NCBI GenBank assembly: GCA_040754335.1
Contig: JBFMCV010000002.1
Coordinates: 124,001 to 188,000, forward strand
Length of the DNA stretch: 64,000 nt
From: Thermodesulfobacteriota bacterium
GTDB lineage: Bacteria; Desulfobacterota_D; UBA1144; Nemesobacterales; UBA2774
Direction of reading: 5' to 3'
Part shown: positions 26,763-35,180 of the stretch, in pieces
Numbering within the stretch: the first letter of the stretch is position 1
Layout: the number at the start of each line of letters is the position of its first letter
Made by a program: the position numbers and the translations under genes
Notes under the pieces: generated by a model
What the model was told of the DNA's origin: nothing
What the model saw: the letters and a program-made list of their open reading frames with translations, nothing else
Database searches by the model: none

Positions 26763-27718
26763 TGAGGTACGCCGGAATTATTTTATCCATTTTACTGCTT
26801 ATAGGACTCGCTTCGTGCTCCCGCGAGGGAGGGGACGAGGGTGTGAAAGAAAGCGCGGACAATGGTGTGATAAACGTAGTCGCGACGACAGGGATGATAG
26901 CGGACATAGCGCAGGTCGTGGGCGGGGAGCATGTGAAAGTCAGGGGGCTTATGGGTCCGGGGGTTGATCCCCACCTTTACAAGGCGAGCGCGGGCGATGT
27001 AGCGCTCCTTTCCGGAGCCGACCTCATCTTCTACAACGGACTTCACCTCGAAGGCAAGATGTCCGAGATATTCGAGCAGATGAAGAAGCGCGGCATCGAC
27101 ACTGTCGCGGTGACGGACGGCATCGACAGGAGCCTCCTCGAAACCCCTCCGCAATTCCAGGGGAACTACGACCCCCACGTCTGGTTCGATGTCACGATGT
27201 GGATGACGGCGGTCGAAACAGTCAGAGACACACTGATATCTGAAGACCCCGGGAATGCGGATTATTACAGAAATAATACGGATGCGTATTTGAAAGAGCT
27301 TTCCGCATTGAACGAGTATGTGGCAGCGAAGGCGAAGCTCCTCCCCGAGGATAAGAGGGTGCTGATCACGGCGCACGACGCGTTTAACTATTTCGGGAGG
27401 CGCTACGGTTTCGAGGTGAGGGGGCTTCAGGGCATAAGCACCGTGGCTGAAGCGGGGACGCAAGACGTCCAGAACCTGGCGGCATTCATAGTCGAGCGGA
27501 AGATACCGGCGATATTCGTCGAGTCCTCGGTCCCTCCGAAATTCATCGAAGCAGTACAGGCGGCCGTGCAGGCCAGGGGGTTCGACGTGAAGGTCGGGGG
27601 GTCGCTTTATTCGGACGCCATGGGCAACCCCGGCACCCCGGACGGTACCTACATCGGCATGGTCCGCCACAATATCGATACGATAGTCGGCGCTCTGCTC
27701 GACGGCGGGCAGTCGTAA
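26762..27718 (+). CDS. Metal ABC transporter substrate-binding lipoprotein, TroA-like
   Basis: 318 residues. Signal peptide with lipobox LASC|S (C19), so lipid-anchored. It belongs to the cluster A-I binding proteins: metal ligands are apparent as H71 (VDPHLY), H139 (YDPHVW), H205 (TAHDAFNYF) and D285 (YSDAMG). Three histidines plus one aspartate match TroA/ZnuA, not the His2-Glu-Asp set of manganese-dedicated PsaA/MntC. There is no histidine-rich loop. Zinc or mixed Zn/Mn transport is therefore favoured. It is translationally coupled to the regulator gene upstream. Confidence 0.93.
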   Translation: MRYAGIILSILLLIGLASCSREGGDEGVKESADNGVINVVATTGMIADIAQVVGGEHVKVRGLMGPGVDPHLYKASAGDVALLSGADLIFYNGLHLEGKMSEIFEQMKKRGIDTVAVTDGIDRSLLETPPQFQGNYDPHVWFDVTMWMTAVETVRDTLISEDPGNADYYRNNTDAYLKELSALNEYVAAKAKLLPEDKRVLITAHDAFNYFGRRYGFEVRGLQGISTVAEAGTQDVQNLAAFIVERKIPAIFVESSVPPKFIEAVQAAVQARGFDVKVGGSLYSDAMGNPGTPDGTYIGMVRHNIDTIVGALLDGGQS

Positions 27719-27801
27719 CTGGGGCGGCTTGTCATGCGTATGAGACGGAGGGGGATTAATATGCATTTGCGCGATCTTAAAGCGGGTGAGGGAGCTGGGA
27801 T

Positions 27802-28590
27802 ATGAACGGTGAAGCCGCAATCAAGGTGGAAGACCTCACGGTCGCATACGGCGAGAAGCCGGTCCTCTGGGACGTCGACCTGACGGTGCCTTCGGGGGTG
27901 CTGATGGCCATAATAGGGCCTAACGGCGCCGGGAAGACGACGCTCATTAAAGCGGTGCTCAACCTCGTCAACACAGCTGCCGGACAGATCCTCATATACG
28001 GCGATAGCTATGCGAAGCAGCGCCGCATCGTGGGCTACGTCCCCCAGCGCGGGAGCGTCGACTGGGACTTCCCTACGAACGTGAAGGACGTAGTAATGAT
28101 GGGACGGTACGGCGCCCTCGGATGGGTGAAGAGGCCCGGAAGGAATGAGCAGGACATGGCGCTCGCAGCGCTCGAGAAGGTAGGGATGTCGCGCTTCGCC
28201 GAGCGTCAGATAAGCCAGCTCTCGGGCGGGCAGCAGCAGCGTGTGTTCCTCGCGAGGGCTCTCGTGCAGGACGCCAGCGTATATCTCATGGATGAGCCCT
28301 TTCAGGGTGTGGACGCGACTACGGAGAGGGCGATAGTCGCGCTTCTCCAGGAGCTCCGCGCCCAGGGAAAGACGGTCGTAGTGGTGCACCACGACCTCCA
28401 GACCGTGCCCGAGTATTTCGACTGGACGGCGCTCCTTAATGTGCGGCTTATTGCGAGCGGCCCTGTGGGCGAGGCGTTTACGGAGGAGAACCTTCGCCTC
28501 ACTTACGGGGGGCGTGTGTCGTTCTTGAGGCGCGGGGATATGAACGGCGCCCCCGAAGCCGAAAAGAGGACGGGGGAAAGAGGTATCTGA
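27802..28590 (+). CDS. Metal ABC transporter ATP-binding protein
   Basis: 262 residues. Walker A is GPNGAGKTT, the Q-loop lies in VPQRGSVDW, the signature is [16 protein letters not shown], Walker B is [12 protein letters not shown] and the switch histidine is in VVVHHDL. The VPQRxxVDWDFPxxV segment is typical of manganese/zinc uptake ATPases. It powers the two permeases that follow. The 83-base gap from the binding-protein gene shows no terminator. Confidence 0.95.
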   Translation: MNGEAAIKVEDLTVAYGEKPVLWDVDLTVPSGVLMAIIGPNGAGKTTLIKAVLNLVNTAAGQILIYGDSYAKQRRIVGYVPQRGSVDWDFPTNVKDVVMMGRYGALGWVKRPGRNEQDMALAALEKVGMSRFAERQISQLSGGQQQRVFLARALVQDASVYLMDEPFQGVDATTERAIVALLQELRAQGKTVVVVHHDLQTVPEYFDWTALLNVRLIASGPVGEAFTEENLRLTYGGRVSFLRRGDMNGAPEAEKRTGERGI

Positions 28591-28591
28591 C

Positions 28592-29737
28592 GTGGACGTG
28601 CCCGGGCTCTTTTCGGACCTGTTTTACGATTACACGCTCAGGACCATAGCGCTCGGCTCCGCGATACTCGGCATCGTGAGCGGGGCGCTCGGCTCATACG
28701 CGGTCCTGAGGAAGCAGAGCCTGCTCGGGGACGCGATGTCCCACGCCGCGCTCCCGGGGATCGCGCTTGCGTTCCTCCTTACGGGGAGCAAGATGCCTCT
28801 CGTCCTGATAGTAGGCGCAGCTCTCGCCGGATGGATCGCCACGCTCTTCATAATGAGTATAGTGAACACGACGAGAGTGAAGTACGACACCGCCCTCGGC
28901 ATGGTGCTGTCCGTTTTCTTCGGCCTGGGCCTCGTGCTGCTGACCGTCATACAGAAGAGGCCCGACGCTACCCAGGCCGGCCTCGACAAATTCCTCTTCG
29001 GGCAGGCTGCGGCGCTCCTCGAAAGAGACGTCGTCACCATGGGGATGCTCGGCGCGTCCGTAATTTTGATAACCGTGCTCTTCTGGAAAGAGTTCAAGCT
29101 CCTCTCTTTCGACCCGGATTTCGCTTCGACGCTCGGCTTCCCCGTAAGGCTGCTCGACGTACTCCTTACTACCTTGATAGTGATCGCAATAGTGCTCGGC
29201 CTCCAGACCGTCGGCGTGGTGCTCATGAGCGCCATGATCGTCGCCCCCGCCGCCTCGGCGAGGCAATGGACGGACAGGCTGGGCCTGATGATAATTCTCT
29301 CCGCATTTTTCGGATCGCTCGCAGGGATAAGCGGTGCGCTCCTGAGCGCGAGCGTGCCGCGGCTCCCGACGGGACCGACTATCGTGGTCTCGGTCAGCGT
29401 CATAGTTGTTGTATCGATGCTCTTCGCCCCCAGGAGGGGCATCCTCTGGAGCTGGTGGAGGGAGAGGCGGCAGAGGGGGAGGCTTCGTCTCGAAGGGATA
29501 CTGGAAGACCTCTACTCACTTGCGCTCGATCACGAGGACCCCGAGCACGCGCACTCTCTTTCCGTCCTGAAGCTGATGAGCGCGGGGAAGGGCGGCGTCG
29601 AGAAGAGCCTGGAAATACTGGGCGACAGGGGCCTCGTCCGCGCTGTCGGCCCGGGGGAATGGGCGCTTACGAAAGCGGGCATCGAGGCGGCTGAGAGGAC
29701 GATAAGCGAGAGGAGCGGAAAGTCCGATGAGCGGTGA
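28592..29737 (+). CDS. Metal ABC transporter permease with C-terminal winged-helix extension
   Basis: 381 residues. Residues 1-285 are the ABC-3 permease (eight or so hydrophobic segments, with the coupling region GDAMSHAALPGIAL, SFDPDFASTLGFPV and MSAMIVAPAASARQ). Residues about 300-375 (LEDLYSLALDHEDP to LTKAGIEAAERT) read as a winged helix like the DNA-binding part of DtxR proteins. Permease-regulator fusions are known, for example YtgCR of Chlamydia. The tail lacks a clear metal-binding half. It begins one base after the ATPase stop and overlaps the second permease by 11 bases. Confidence 0.92.
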   Translation: MDVPGLFSDLFYDYTLRTIALGSAILGIVSGALGSYAVLRKQSLLGDAMSHAALPGIALAFLLTGSKMPLVLIVGAALAGWIATLFIMSIVNTTRVKYDTALGMVLSVFFGLGLVLLTVIQKRPDATQAGLDKFLFGQAAALLERDVVTMGMLGASVILITVLFWKEFKLLSFDPDFASTLGFPVRLLDVLLTTLIVIAIVLGLQTVGVVLMSAMIVAPAASARQWTDRLGLMIILSAFFGSLAGISGALLSASVPRLPTGPTIVVSVSVIVVVSMLFAPRRGILWSWWRERRQRGRLRLEGILEDLYSLALDHEDPEHAHSLSVLKLMSAGKGGVEKSLEILGDRGLVRAVGPGEWALTKAGIEAAERTISERSGKSDER

Positions 29738-30848
29738 GCAGATAGAGATCCACGTAATAGCCTCGATCGTCGCGGTAGCGTGCGCCATGCCGGGCGTTTT
29801 CCTCGTGCTGAGGCGTATGGCCATGATGAGCGACGCGATTAGTCACGCAATACTCTTAGGAATAGTGCTCGCATTCTTCCTCGTGGGCGATCTCGCGTCG
29901 CCGCTCCTCATCGTAGGAGCCGCGCTCTCGGGCGTGCTCACGGTGAGCCTCGTCGAGCTCATAAACAGGACAAGGCTCGTGAAGGAGGACGCCTCGATAG
30001 GTCTCGTATTCCCCCTCCTCTTCAGTATAGGCGTCATCCTCATCGCGCGGTACGCATACAACATACACATTGACATAGATGCCGTCCTGCTCGGGGAGCT
30101 CGCATTCGCCCCGTTTGACCGTCTCTTCGTCAACGGTCACGACCTGGGGCCCGCTTCCCTGTACGTCATGGGCGTGATACTTGTGCTGAATCTCGCATTC
30201 ATCCTCGTCTTTTATAAGGAGCTCAAGGTAGCTACTTTCGACGCCGGACTCGCCGCGGCGCTCGGTTTTTCGCCGGGGCTCATACACTACGGCCTCATGG
30301 GGCTCGTATCCGTCACGGCAGTGGGGGCCTTCAACGCCGTGGGCTCGATACTCGTGGTCGCTCTCATGATAGCGCCCCCGGCGGCGGCCTACCTGCTTAC
30401 GGACAGCCTCCCGCGCATGATCCTGCTGAGCGCGCTGATAGGGGTCGTGAGCGCGGTATCCGGCTTCTGGGCGGCGATACTCCTCGACGCGAATATTGCA
30501 GGTTCCATGGCTACGGCGTCGGGCCTGATATTTCTAGTCGTATTCCTCATCGCTCCCGGGCGGGGTCTCGCGGCGGCAGCGATGAGGAGAACACGCCAGA
30601 AGCGCGAGTTCGCGGGAAGGATGCTCGCCATACACCTCCTCAACCATGAGGGCACACCCGAAGAGGCGCGCGAATCCGAGATAGCGCACGTCGAGGAAAC
30701 GCTAAGGTGGAAGGGAGGGTTCACCAGGAGCGTCGTCGGTTATTCCGTGAAAAGAGGGATGGTGCTCGTCGAGGACGGACGCCTGAGACTTACCGAGAAA
30801 GGCAGGGAGTTCGCGGGCAGATCAGTTGTGGAGGAGTTCATTGCCTGA
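29727..30848 (+). CDS. Second metal ABC transporter permease with winged-helix-like tail
   Basis: 373 residues. ABC-3 permease core (about 1-285) with MMSDAISHAILLGIVLAFF, DAGLAAALGFSPGL and GSILVVALMIAPPAAAYLL. The last 85 residues (RTRQKREFAGRML to EEFIA) resemble a winged helix with a wing LVEDGRLRLTEKGREFAG, a divergent cousin of the tail on the first permease. The two permeases would form the heterodimeric channel. It ends the operon, and the TPR gene converges 12 bases away. Confidence 0.92.
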   Translation: MSGEQIEIHVIASIVAVACAMPGVFLVLRRMAMMSDAISHAILLGIVLAFFLVGDLASPLLIVGAALSGVLTVSLVELINRTRLVKEDASIGLVFPLLFSIGVILIARYAYNIHIDIDAVLLGELAFAPFDRLFVNGHDLGPASLYVMGVILVLNLAFILVFYKELKVATFDAGLAAALGFSPGLIHYGLMGLVSVTAVGAFNAVGSILVVALMIAPPAAAYLLTDSLPRMILLSALIGVVSAVSGFWAAILLDANIAGSMATASGLIFLVVFLIAPGRGLAAAAMRRTRQKREFAGRMLAIHLLNHEGTPEEARESEIAHVEETLRWKGGFTRSVVGYSVKRGMVLVEDGRLRLTEKGREFAGRSVVEEFIA

Positions 30849-30860
30849 GCTGTGCTTAAC

Positions 30861-31718
30861 TCAGTCGGAGATTTCTTTTCTCTTTAAAAGCTGGAGTATG
30901 AGGCCGAGCAGTATGACGCCTTTTGCGCCGTCGTCGTCTTCCTTGAGCGACTGTATATAGTCCATGTTGTCCTTCACCGTTTCGTCGTCAGGGGATATCT
31001 TGAGCGCCGTCCTCAGCACGTCGAGCGCCTCGTCATACCAGCCCTTTTCCGCGAGCGAAAGCGCAAGCGCATTATACGCCGGTATGAACTCAGGCGAGAG
31101 CGATATGACCTCTTTGAACTTCGCAGCCGATTCGTCTATCCATCCGAAGTCGAAATAGCAGTTACCTACCGACATGTGCGCCCACGTATCCGCCGGGCAG
31201 GCTTCCAGGTGTTTCCTGAACTCATATAGCGCTTCTTTGGTCCACCCCATGTCGAAGTAGCAGAGCCCCGTCTGGTATCCGATCTCGTCCTTGATGTAGT
31301 CGATGTCGGAGTCCGATTCCCTGCACTCCTGGAAATAACGGAGCGCGTCTTCGTAGAGTCCTATCGACCTGTAGGTCAGCGCCATGTGCCATTTCGCTAT
31401 GACGTATTCGGGGTCGAGCTCGAGAGCGGCGTCGTACGCGCGGAGCGACTCCCCTTGCCTTCCCATCCTCGAAAGCGTTATGCCGAGCTGGGTCCAGATG
31501 TAAGGGTCTTCGGGGTTGAGCTCGACGGCCTTCCTGAAATAGGAAACGGAAGACTGAAAATCCTCCATCGCGTCGTACGTGAGTGCGAAGGAAAGGTAGA
31601 CGTCCGGGTCGCGCGGAGCTATCTTGACCGCCTTCGCCAGCTCTTTGAGAGCCTCCTCGAAGCGGCCCGCTTCCTTATAATCGTCTGCCTTGTTTAAGAG
31701 CCTGTCCAACCTTCCCAT
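30861..31718 (-). CDS. Tetratricopeptide-repeat protein
   Basis: 285 residues, nearly all TPR units of about 34 residues (for example AGRFEEALKELAKAVKIAP, EDFQSSVSYFRKAVELNP, GRQGESLRAYDAALELDP). Seven units can be drawn. There is no signal peptide. The end is a short hydrophobic segment (GVILLGLILQLLKRKEISD) that could anchor it or pack against a partner. It is a protein-interaction scaffold of unknown partners, convergent with the metal permease operon and divergent from priA. Confidence 0.88.
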   Translation of the reverse strand: MGRLDRLLNKADDYKEAGRFEEALKELAKAVKIAPRDPDVYLSFALTYDAMEDFQSSVSYFRKAVELNPEDPYIWTQLGITLSRMGRQGESLRAYDAALELDPEYVIAKWHMALTYRSIGLYEDALRYFQECRESDSDIDYIKDEIGYQTGLCYFDMGWTKEALYEFRKHLEACPADTWAHMSVGNCYFDFGWIDESAAKFKEVISLSPEFIPAYNALALSLAEKGWYDEALDVLRTALKISPDDETVKDNMDYIQSLKEDDDGAKGVILLGLILQLLKRKEISD

Positions 31719-32078
31719 TGAACGTTCCGGCCGGCCTTCGGCGCCGGCTCAATTAAATCATATTTATTGTGATTGAAGTTGTCAACATCCGAAACTTAAA
31801 TTATTTATTTTAACTTGGTGGAGGGTTTGTGGACATCCGGGATTTGTTGAATTTGCCAATGAGAATTAAGAGTTAGAAGAGGAATATGAAATGGAGTGTG
31901 AGGAGCGGCCGGGCCTCTTGTCAGTCGCCCTAATCGGGGTCAAGACTCCGGAGCGCTCATGGATTCCTCTCAGGGCTGACCCGCGACATCTGATTTGCAT
32001 GTGCAGACATAATTATCCGGTATCTCCCTTGCCTCCGCTATTGCACGCGATAGGGAAAACAATTAGACTCCCGAGTAA
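31719..32078. other. Intergenic region upstream of priA
   Basis: 360 bases between divergent genes. Bases 31750-31820 are AT-rich and could hold promoters for both genes (TTGTCA near 31779 with AT-rich -10 candidates). A 63-codon open frame at 31891-32082 has no ribosome-binding site or recognisable domain and runs into priA out of frame, so I do not call it. Confidence 0.5.
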
Positions 32079-34493
32079 ATGAGTGATACCGTCCAGGTCG
32101 CGGTCCCCGTGCCGGGGGACGCGCTCTACACATACGGCGTCCCGGCGCATCTGAGGGAGGGTATAGCGCTCGGGAAGCGCGTCCTCGTCCCGTTCAGGAA
32201 CAGGAAAACGATTGGTTTCATAGTGGGGCCGGGAGAGCCTCCGCCCGGAGTCGAGATTAAGGACGTGCTCGACATAATCGACGACGAGCCCTTATTTGAC
32301 GAAAAGAGGCTCGGCTTTCTCAAGTGGGCTGCCGACTATTACATGGCGTCCCTCGGCATAGTTCTCAAGGCTGCGCACCCGGGAGGGCTCGGGGCGAGCG
32401 TGAAGCGCCTCGTTAAAATAACGGACGGAGGTACTAAGGCGCTCGACAGAGGGAGGCTCACCGGTCAGGAATCCGTCGTGCTCAAGACAGTCCTCAATGC
32501 GGGCGAGATAAGCTCGCAGAAGCTCCTATCTCTCGTCGAAAACACTTCGTCCGAGCTCCTCAATTCGCTTAAGAGAAGGGGGCTGCTCGAATTCTCCTAC
32601 GAGCTCAGGTCCGACCCGAAGATAAAAACCGAGAAGATAATATCAGCCGCTCCCGGCGCAGCCCCCGGCGACCCGCTGTTAAAGAGAAAGAAAACCAAGT
32701 CGCAGATACTCGAGTTCCTGATAGAGAACGGGAGGGTCCCGCTCGACGACCTGAAGGAGGTGTTCGGCAGCGTGAGCGCGCACCTCGCGTGGCTCGGGGA
32801 AAATAAATTCATAGTAACCGAGCACGAGGAGGTATCGAGGGACCCGTTCGCAGGGATTGAGATAAAGGAGGACGTGAAGCCCGCCCTCACGATAGACCAG
32901 GAGATCGCGTGCGGGAAAATAAAGGACGCGGTAGCAAAGGGAAAGTTCGCGCCGTTCCTCCTCCACGGCGTCACGGGGAGCGGAAAGACGGAAGTATATC
33001 TCCGCGCGATAGAGGAGGTCGTAGCGAAGGGGAAGGAAGCCATACTCCTCGTGCCCGAGATATCGCTCACGCCGCTACTCGTAAAAAGGGTGAGAGCGAG
33101 GTTCGGGAATAAAGTGGCGGTAATTCACAGCGCTCTCTCTGACGGGGAGAGGTTCGACTCCTGGCGCATGGCGAGCAGAGGCGAGGTGAAGGTGATTATA
33201 GGAGCGCGCTCCGCGATATTCGCCCCGTTCCCGAACGTAGGCATCATTATAGTCGACGAGGAGCACGAGACTTCCTACAAACAGGACGAGACGCCATGCT
33301 ACAACGCGAGGGACCTCGCCCTCGTGCTCGGAAGGATGACCGACTCCGCCGTGGTGCTGGGCTCGGCCACACCGTCAGCGGAATCCTACTACAACGCTTT
33401 AAAACAGAGGTTCGAATACCTCTCTCTCCCCTTGAGGGTCGAGGACAGGCCGCTTCCCTCTGTCGAGATTGCAGACATGAAATACGAGGGCGGGGCAATT
33501 TTCTCGCAGAGGCTCCGGGAGGAGATAGTCGATAACTTCTGGCACGATAGACAAACGATACTGTTCCTCAACAGGCGAGGCTACTCTACACTCATCGTGT
33601 GCCCGGCGTGCGGCGATATTGTGAAGTGCCCTAACTGCAGCGTGTCTCTGACGTATCACGCGAAGGAGGACTCTGTCAGGTGCCACATGTGCGGCCTGTC
33701 CGAAAGGCTCTCGGGCGAGTGTCTCAAATGCGGCGGATCGCTGAGGGGGCTCGGCATAGGGACTCAGAAAGTCGAGGAGGAGCTCAAGCGCATAATCCCG
33801 GAGGCGAAGGCTGCGCGCATGGACAGGGATACGGTGACGGGGAAAAAGGGCCTGCTTACGCTCTACGGGAGGCTCGAGCGCGGGGAGATAGACGTGCTCA
33901 TCGGGACACAGATGGTTGCCAAGGGACACGACCTCCCGGGGGTAACGCTCGTAGGCGTCATATCCGCCGACATGGCGCTCGGCATCCCGGACTTCCGCTC
34001 GGGTGAGAGGACGTTCCAGTTAGTCACGCAGGTGGCGGGCAGGGCAGGGAGGGGGGATACGCCGGGGAAGGTGATAGTCCAGACCTACAACCCCGGGCAC
34101 CCGAGCATAGCCCATGCGGTGAGGCAGGACAGCAGAGGGTTTCTGGAAGAGGAGCTTCAATTGAGAGAGGAGCTCGGCTATCCGCCATTCTCGAGGCTCG
34201 TGAACGTGAGGTTCACGGGAAAGAGCGAGCGGGAGACGGGAGAGGTAGCGGAGAGGGCGGGGGAGACCGCGCGGAAGCTTGTCACGAAGCTCAAGCCGGG
34301 GGCGGTGAATATTCTTGGCCCTTCGCCCTGCCCCGTGAGCAAAATAAGGAACAGGTACAGGTTCCAGATGCTTCTTAAATCCACGAACGCGGGATTGCTC
34401 CGCAGTTTCGCCAAAAAACTAAGAAAGCTCATGTCGAACGTCACCGGGGACGTGAGGGTCTCCGTGGACGTGGATCCGTATAATTTCAGTTGA
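32079..34493 (+). CDS. priA: Primosomal protein N' (replication restart helicase PriA)
   Basis: 804 residues. An N-terminal DNA-binding domain (VPVPGDALYTYGVP) is followed by the helicase core: Walker A GVTGSGKTEVY, DEEH box IIVDEEHETSYKQDE, and VLGSATPS. The zinc-binding insert is CPACGDIVKCPNC then CHMCG then CLKCGG. Helicase motifs V and VI are GTQMVAKGHDLPGVTLVG and QVAGRAGRG. The C-terminal domain ends VDVDPYNFS, as in other PriA proteins. It reloads the replisome at stalled forks. Confidence 0.97.
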   Translation: MSDTVQVAVPVPGDALYTYGVPAHLREGIALGKRVLVPFRNRKTIGFIVGPGEPPPGVEIKDVLDIIDDEPLFDEKRLGFLKWAADYYMASLGIVLKAAHPGGLGASVKRLVKITDGGTKALDRGRLTGQESVVLKTVLNAGEISSQKLLSLVENTSSELLNSLKRRGLLEFSYELRSDPKIKTEKIISAAPGAAPGDPLLKRKKTKSQILEFLIENGRVPLDDLKEVFGSVSAHLAWLGENKFIVTEHEEVSRDPFAGIEIKEDVKPALTIDQEIACGKIKDAVAKGKFAPFLLHGVTGSGKTEVYLRAIEEVVAKGKEAILLVPEISLTPLLVKRVRARFGNKVAVIHSALSDGERFDSWRMASRGEVKVIIGARSAIFAPFPNVGIIIVDEEHETSYKQDETPCYNARDLALVLGRMTDSAVVLGSATPSAESYYNALKQRFEYLSLPLRVEDRPLPSVEIADMKYEGGAIFSQRLREEIVDNFWHDRQTILFLNRRGYSTLIVCPACGDIVKCPNCSVSLTYHAKEDSVRCHMCGLSERLSGECLKCGGSLRGLGIGTQKVEEELKRIIPEAKAARMDRDTVTGKKGLLTLYGRLERGEIDVLIGTQMVAKGHDLPGVTLVGVISADMALGIPDFRSGERTFQLVTQVAGRAGRGDTPGKVIVQTYNPGHPSIAHAVRQDSRGFLEEELQLREELGYPPFSRLVNVRFTGKSERETGEVAERAGETARKLVTKLKPGAVNILGPSPCPVSKIRNRYRFQMLLKSTNAGLLRSFAKKLRKLMSNVTGDVRVSVDVDPYNFS

Positions 34494-34868
34494 GCTGGAA
34501 GGGTTTTTCTGCCGACCGGTCTTTCTAATTTTGTAAAACAACATCCTTCGACAAGCTCAGGATGAACGGGATTAGTTATGTTGCCGGATTAAGCAGTGGA
34601 GTTGGAAGGAATCGTAGAAGCACACAGCGTGTGTCGCGGCTGGCCTGTCCTGAATACTGAATAGATCCCGTGTCGTTGCACGGGACATGGTTCGGCACAA
34701 GCTTGTTTCAGGAAAGCCGCTCCTACAATATGGGAAGGAACTAAGTAGTATAGGACAACACGCACTGATTCTCCCCTGCCTATAAACACAGGCCCTTATT
34801 TCTGGTAAAATTTCGGTGTCGGGTCGTAGTCCGGGTTACGTCTGAGACCCGGCAAGCGAGGCGGTAAC
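34494..34868. repeat. Intergenic block of dispersed repeat fragments
   Basis: 375 bases without a gene. It contains four repeat pieces seen elsewhere in the window. They are CCTTCGACAAGCTCAGGATG at about 34544 (also at 46851), GGAGTTGGAAGGAATCGTAG followed by a CACAC/GTGTG near-palindrome at about 34598-34638 (also at 47006), a CCCGTG/CACGGG hairpin at 34667-34684, and CTTGTTTCAGGAAAGCCGCT at about 34702 (also at 57369). It appears to be a landing zone for small mobile repeats. Confidence 0.75.
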
Positions 34869-35180
34869 ATGGCGAGAAGACAGAGGAAAGCGCAGGGCGA
34901 GGGCGGGCCGAAGGTCGACCTCAGCGACCTCGGCAAGGCCGGGGAGCATTTCATCGTGAGCGCGACAGAGATGGTCGTGGGCACGGGCTATGCGATTAAG
35001 GGCGTAAAAGAGCTCCTCGAAAAAGAAGAGGGCAGGAAGTTCGTCTGCGAGCTCCCGTTCAAGGCCGTGAGCAAGGGGTTCGAGATCGTCAGGAAGGCGG
35101 GCGAAGAGATAAAGGAGCGGAGAAAAAGCGGAGAAAAAGGGACGCGCGGAAAAAGAACCAGGAAAATAAACATTGAATAG
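34869..35180 (+). CDS. Small basic protein of unknown function upstream of glnE
   Basis: 103 residues, lysine- and arginine-rich at both ends, with a central helical region (GEHFIVSATEMVVGTGYAIKG then KFVCELPFKAVSKGFEIV). There is no signal peptide and no domain I recognise. Its last eight bases overlap the TTG start of glnE, so the two genes are translationally linked. No function is proposed. Confidence 0.7.
   Translation: MARRQRKAQGEGGPKVDLSDLGKAGEHFIVSATEMVVGTGYAIKGVKELLEKEEGRKFVCELPFKAVSKGFEIVRKAGEEIKERRKSGEKGTRGKRTRKINIE

Noticed and set aside
31891-32082. 63-residue open frame upstream of priA
   Set aside because: No ribosome-binding site, no domain, unusual composition, and it overlaps the priA start out of frame.
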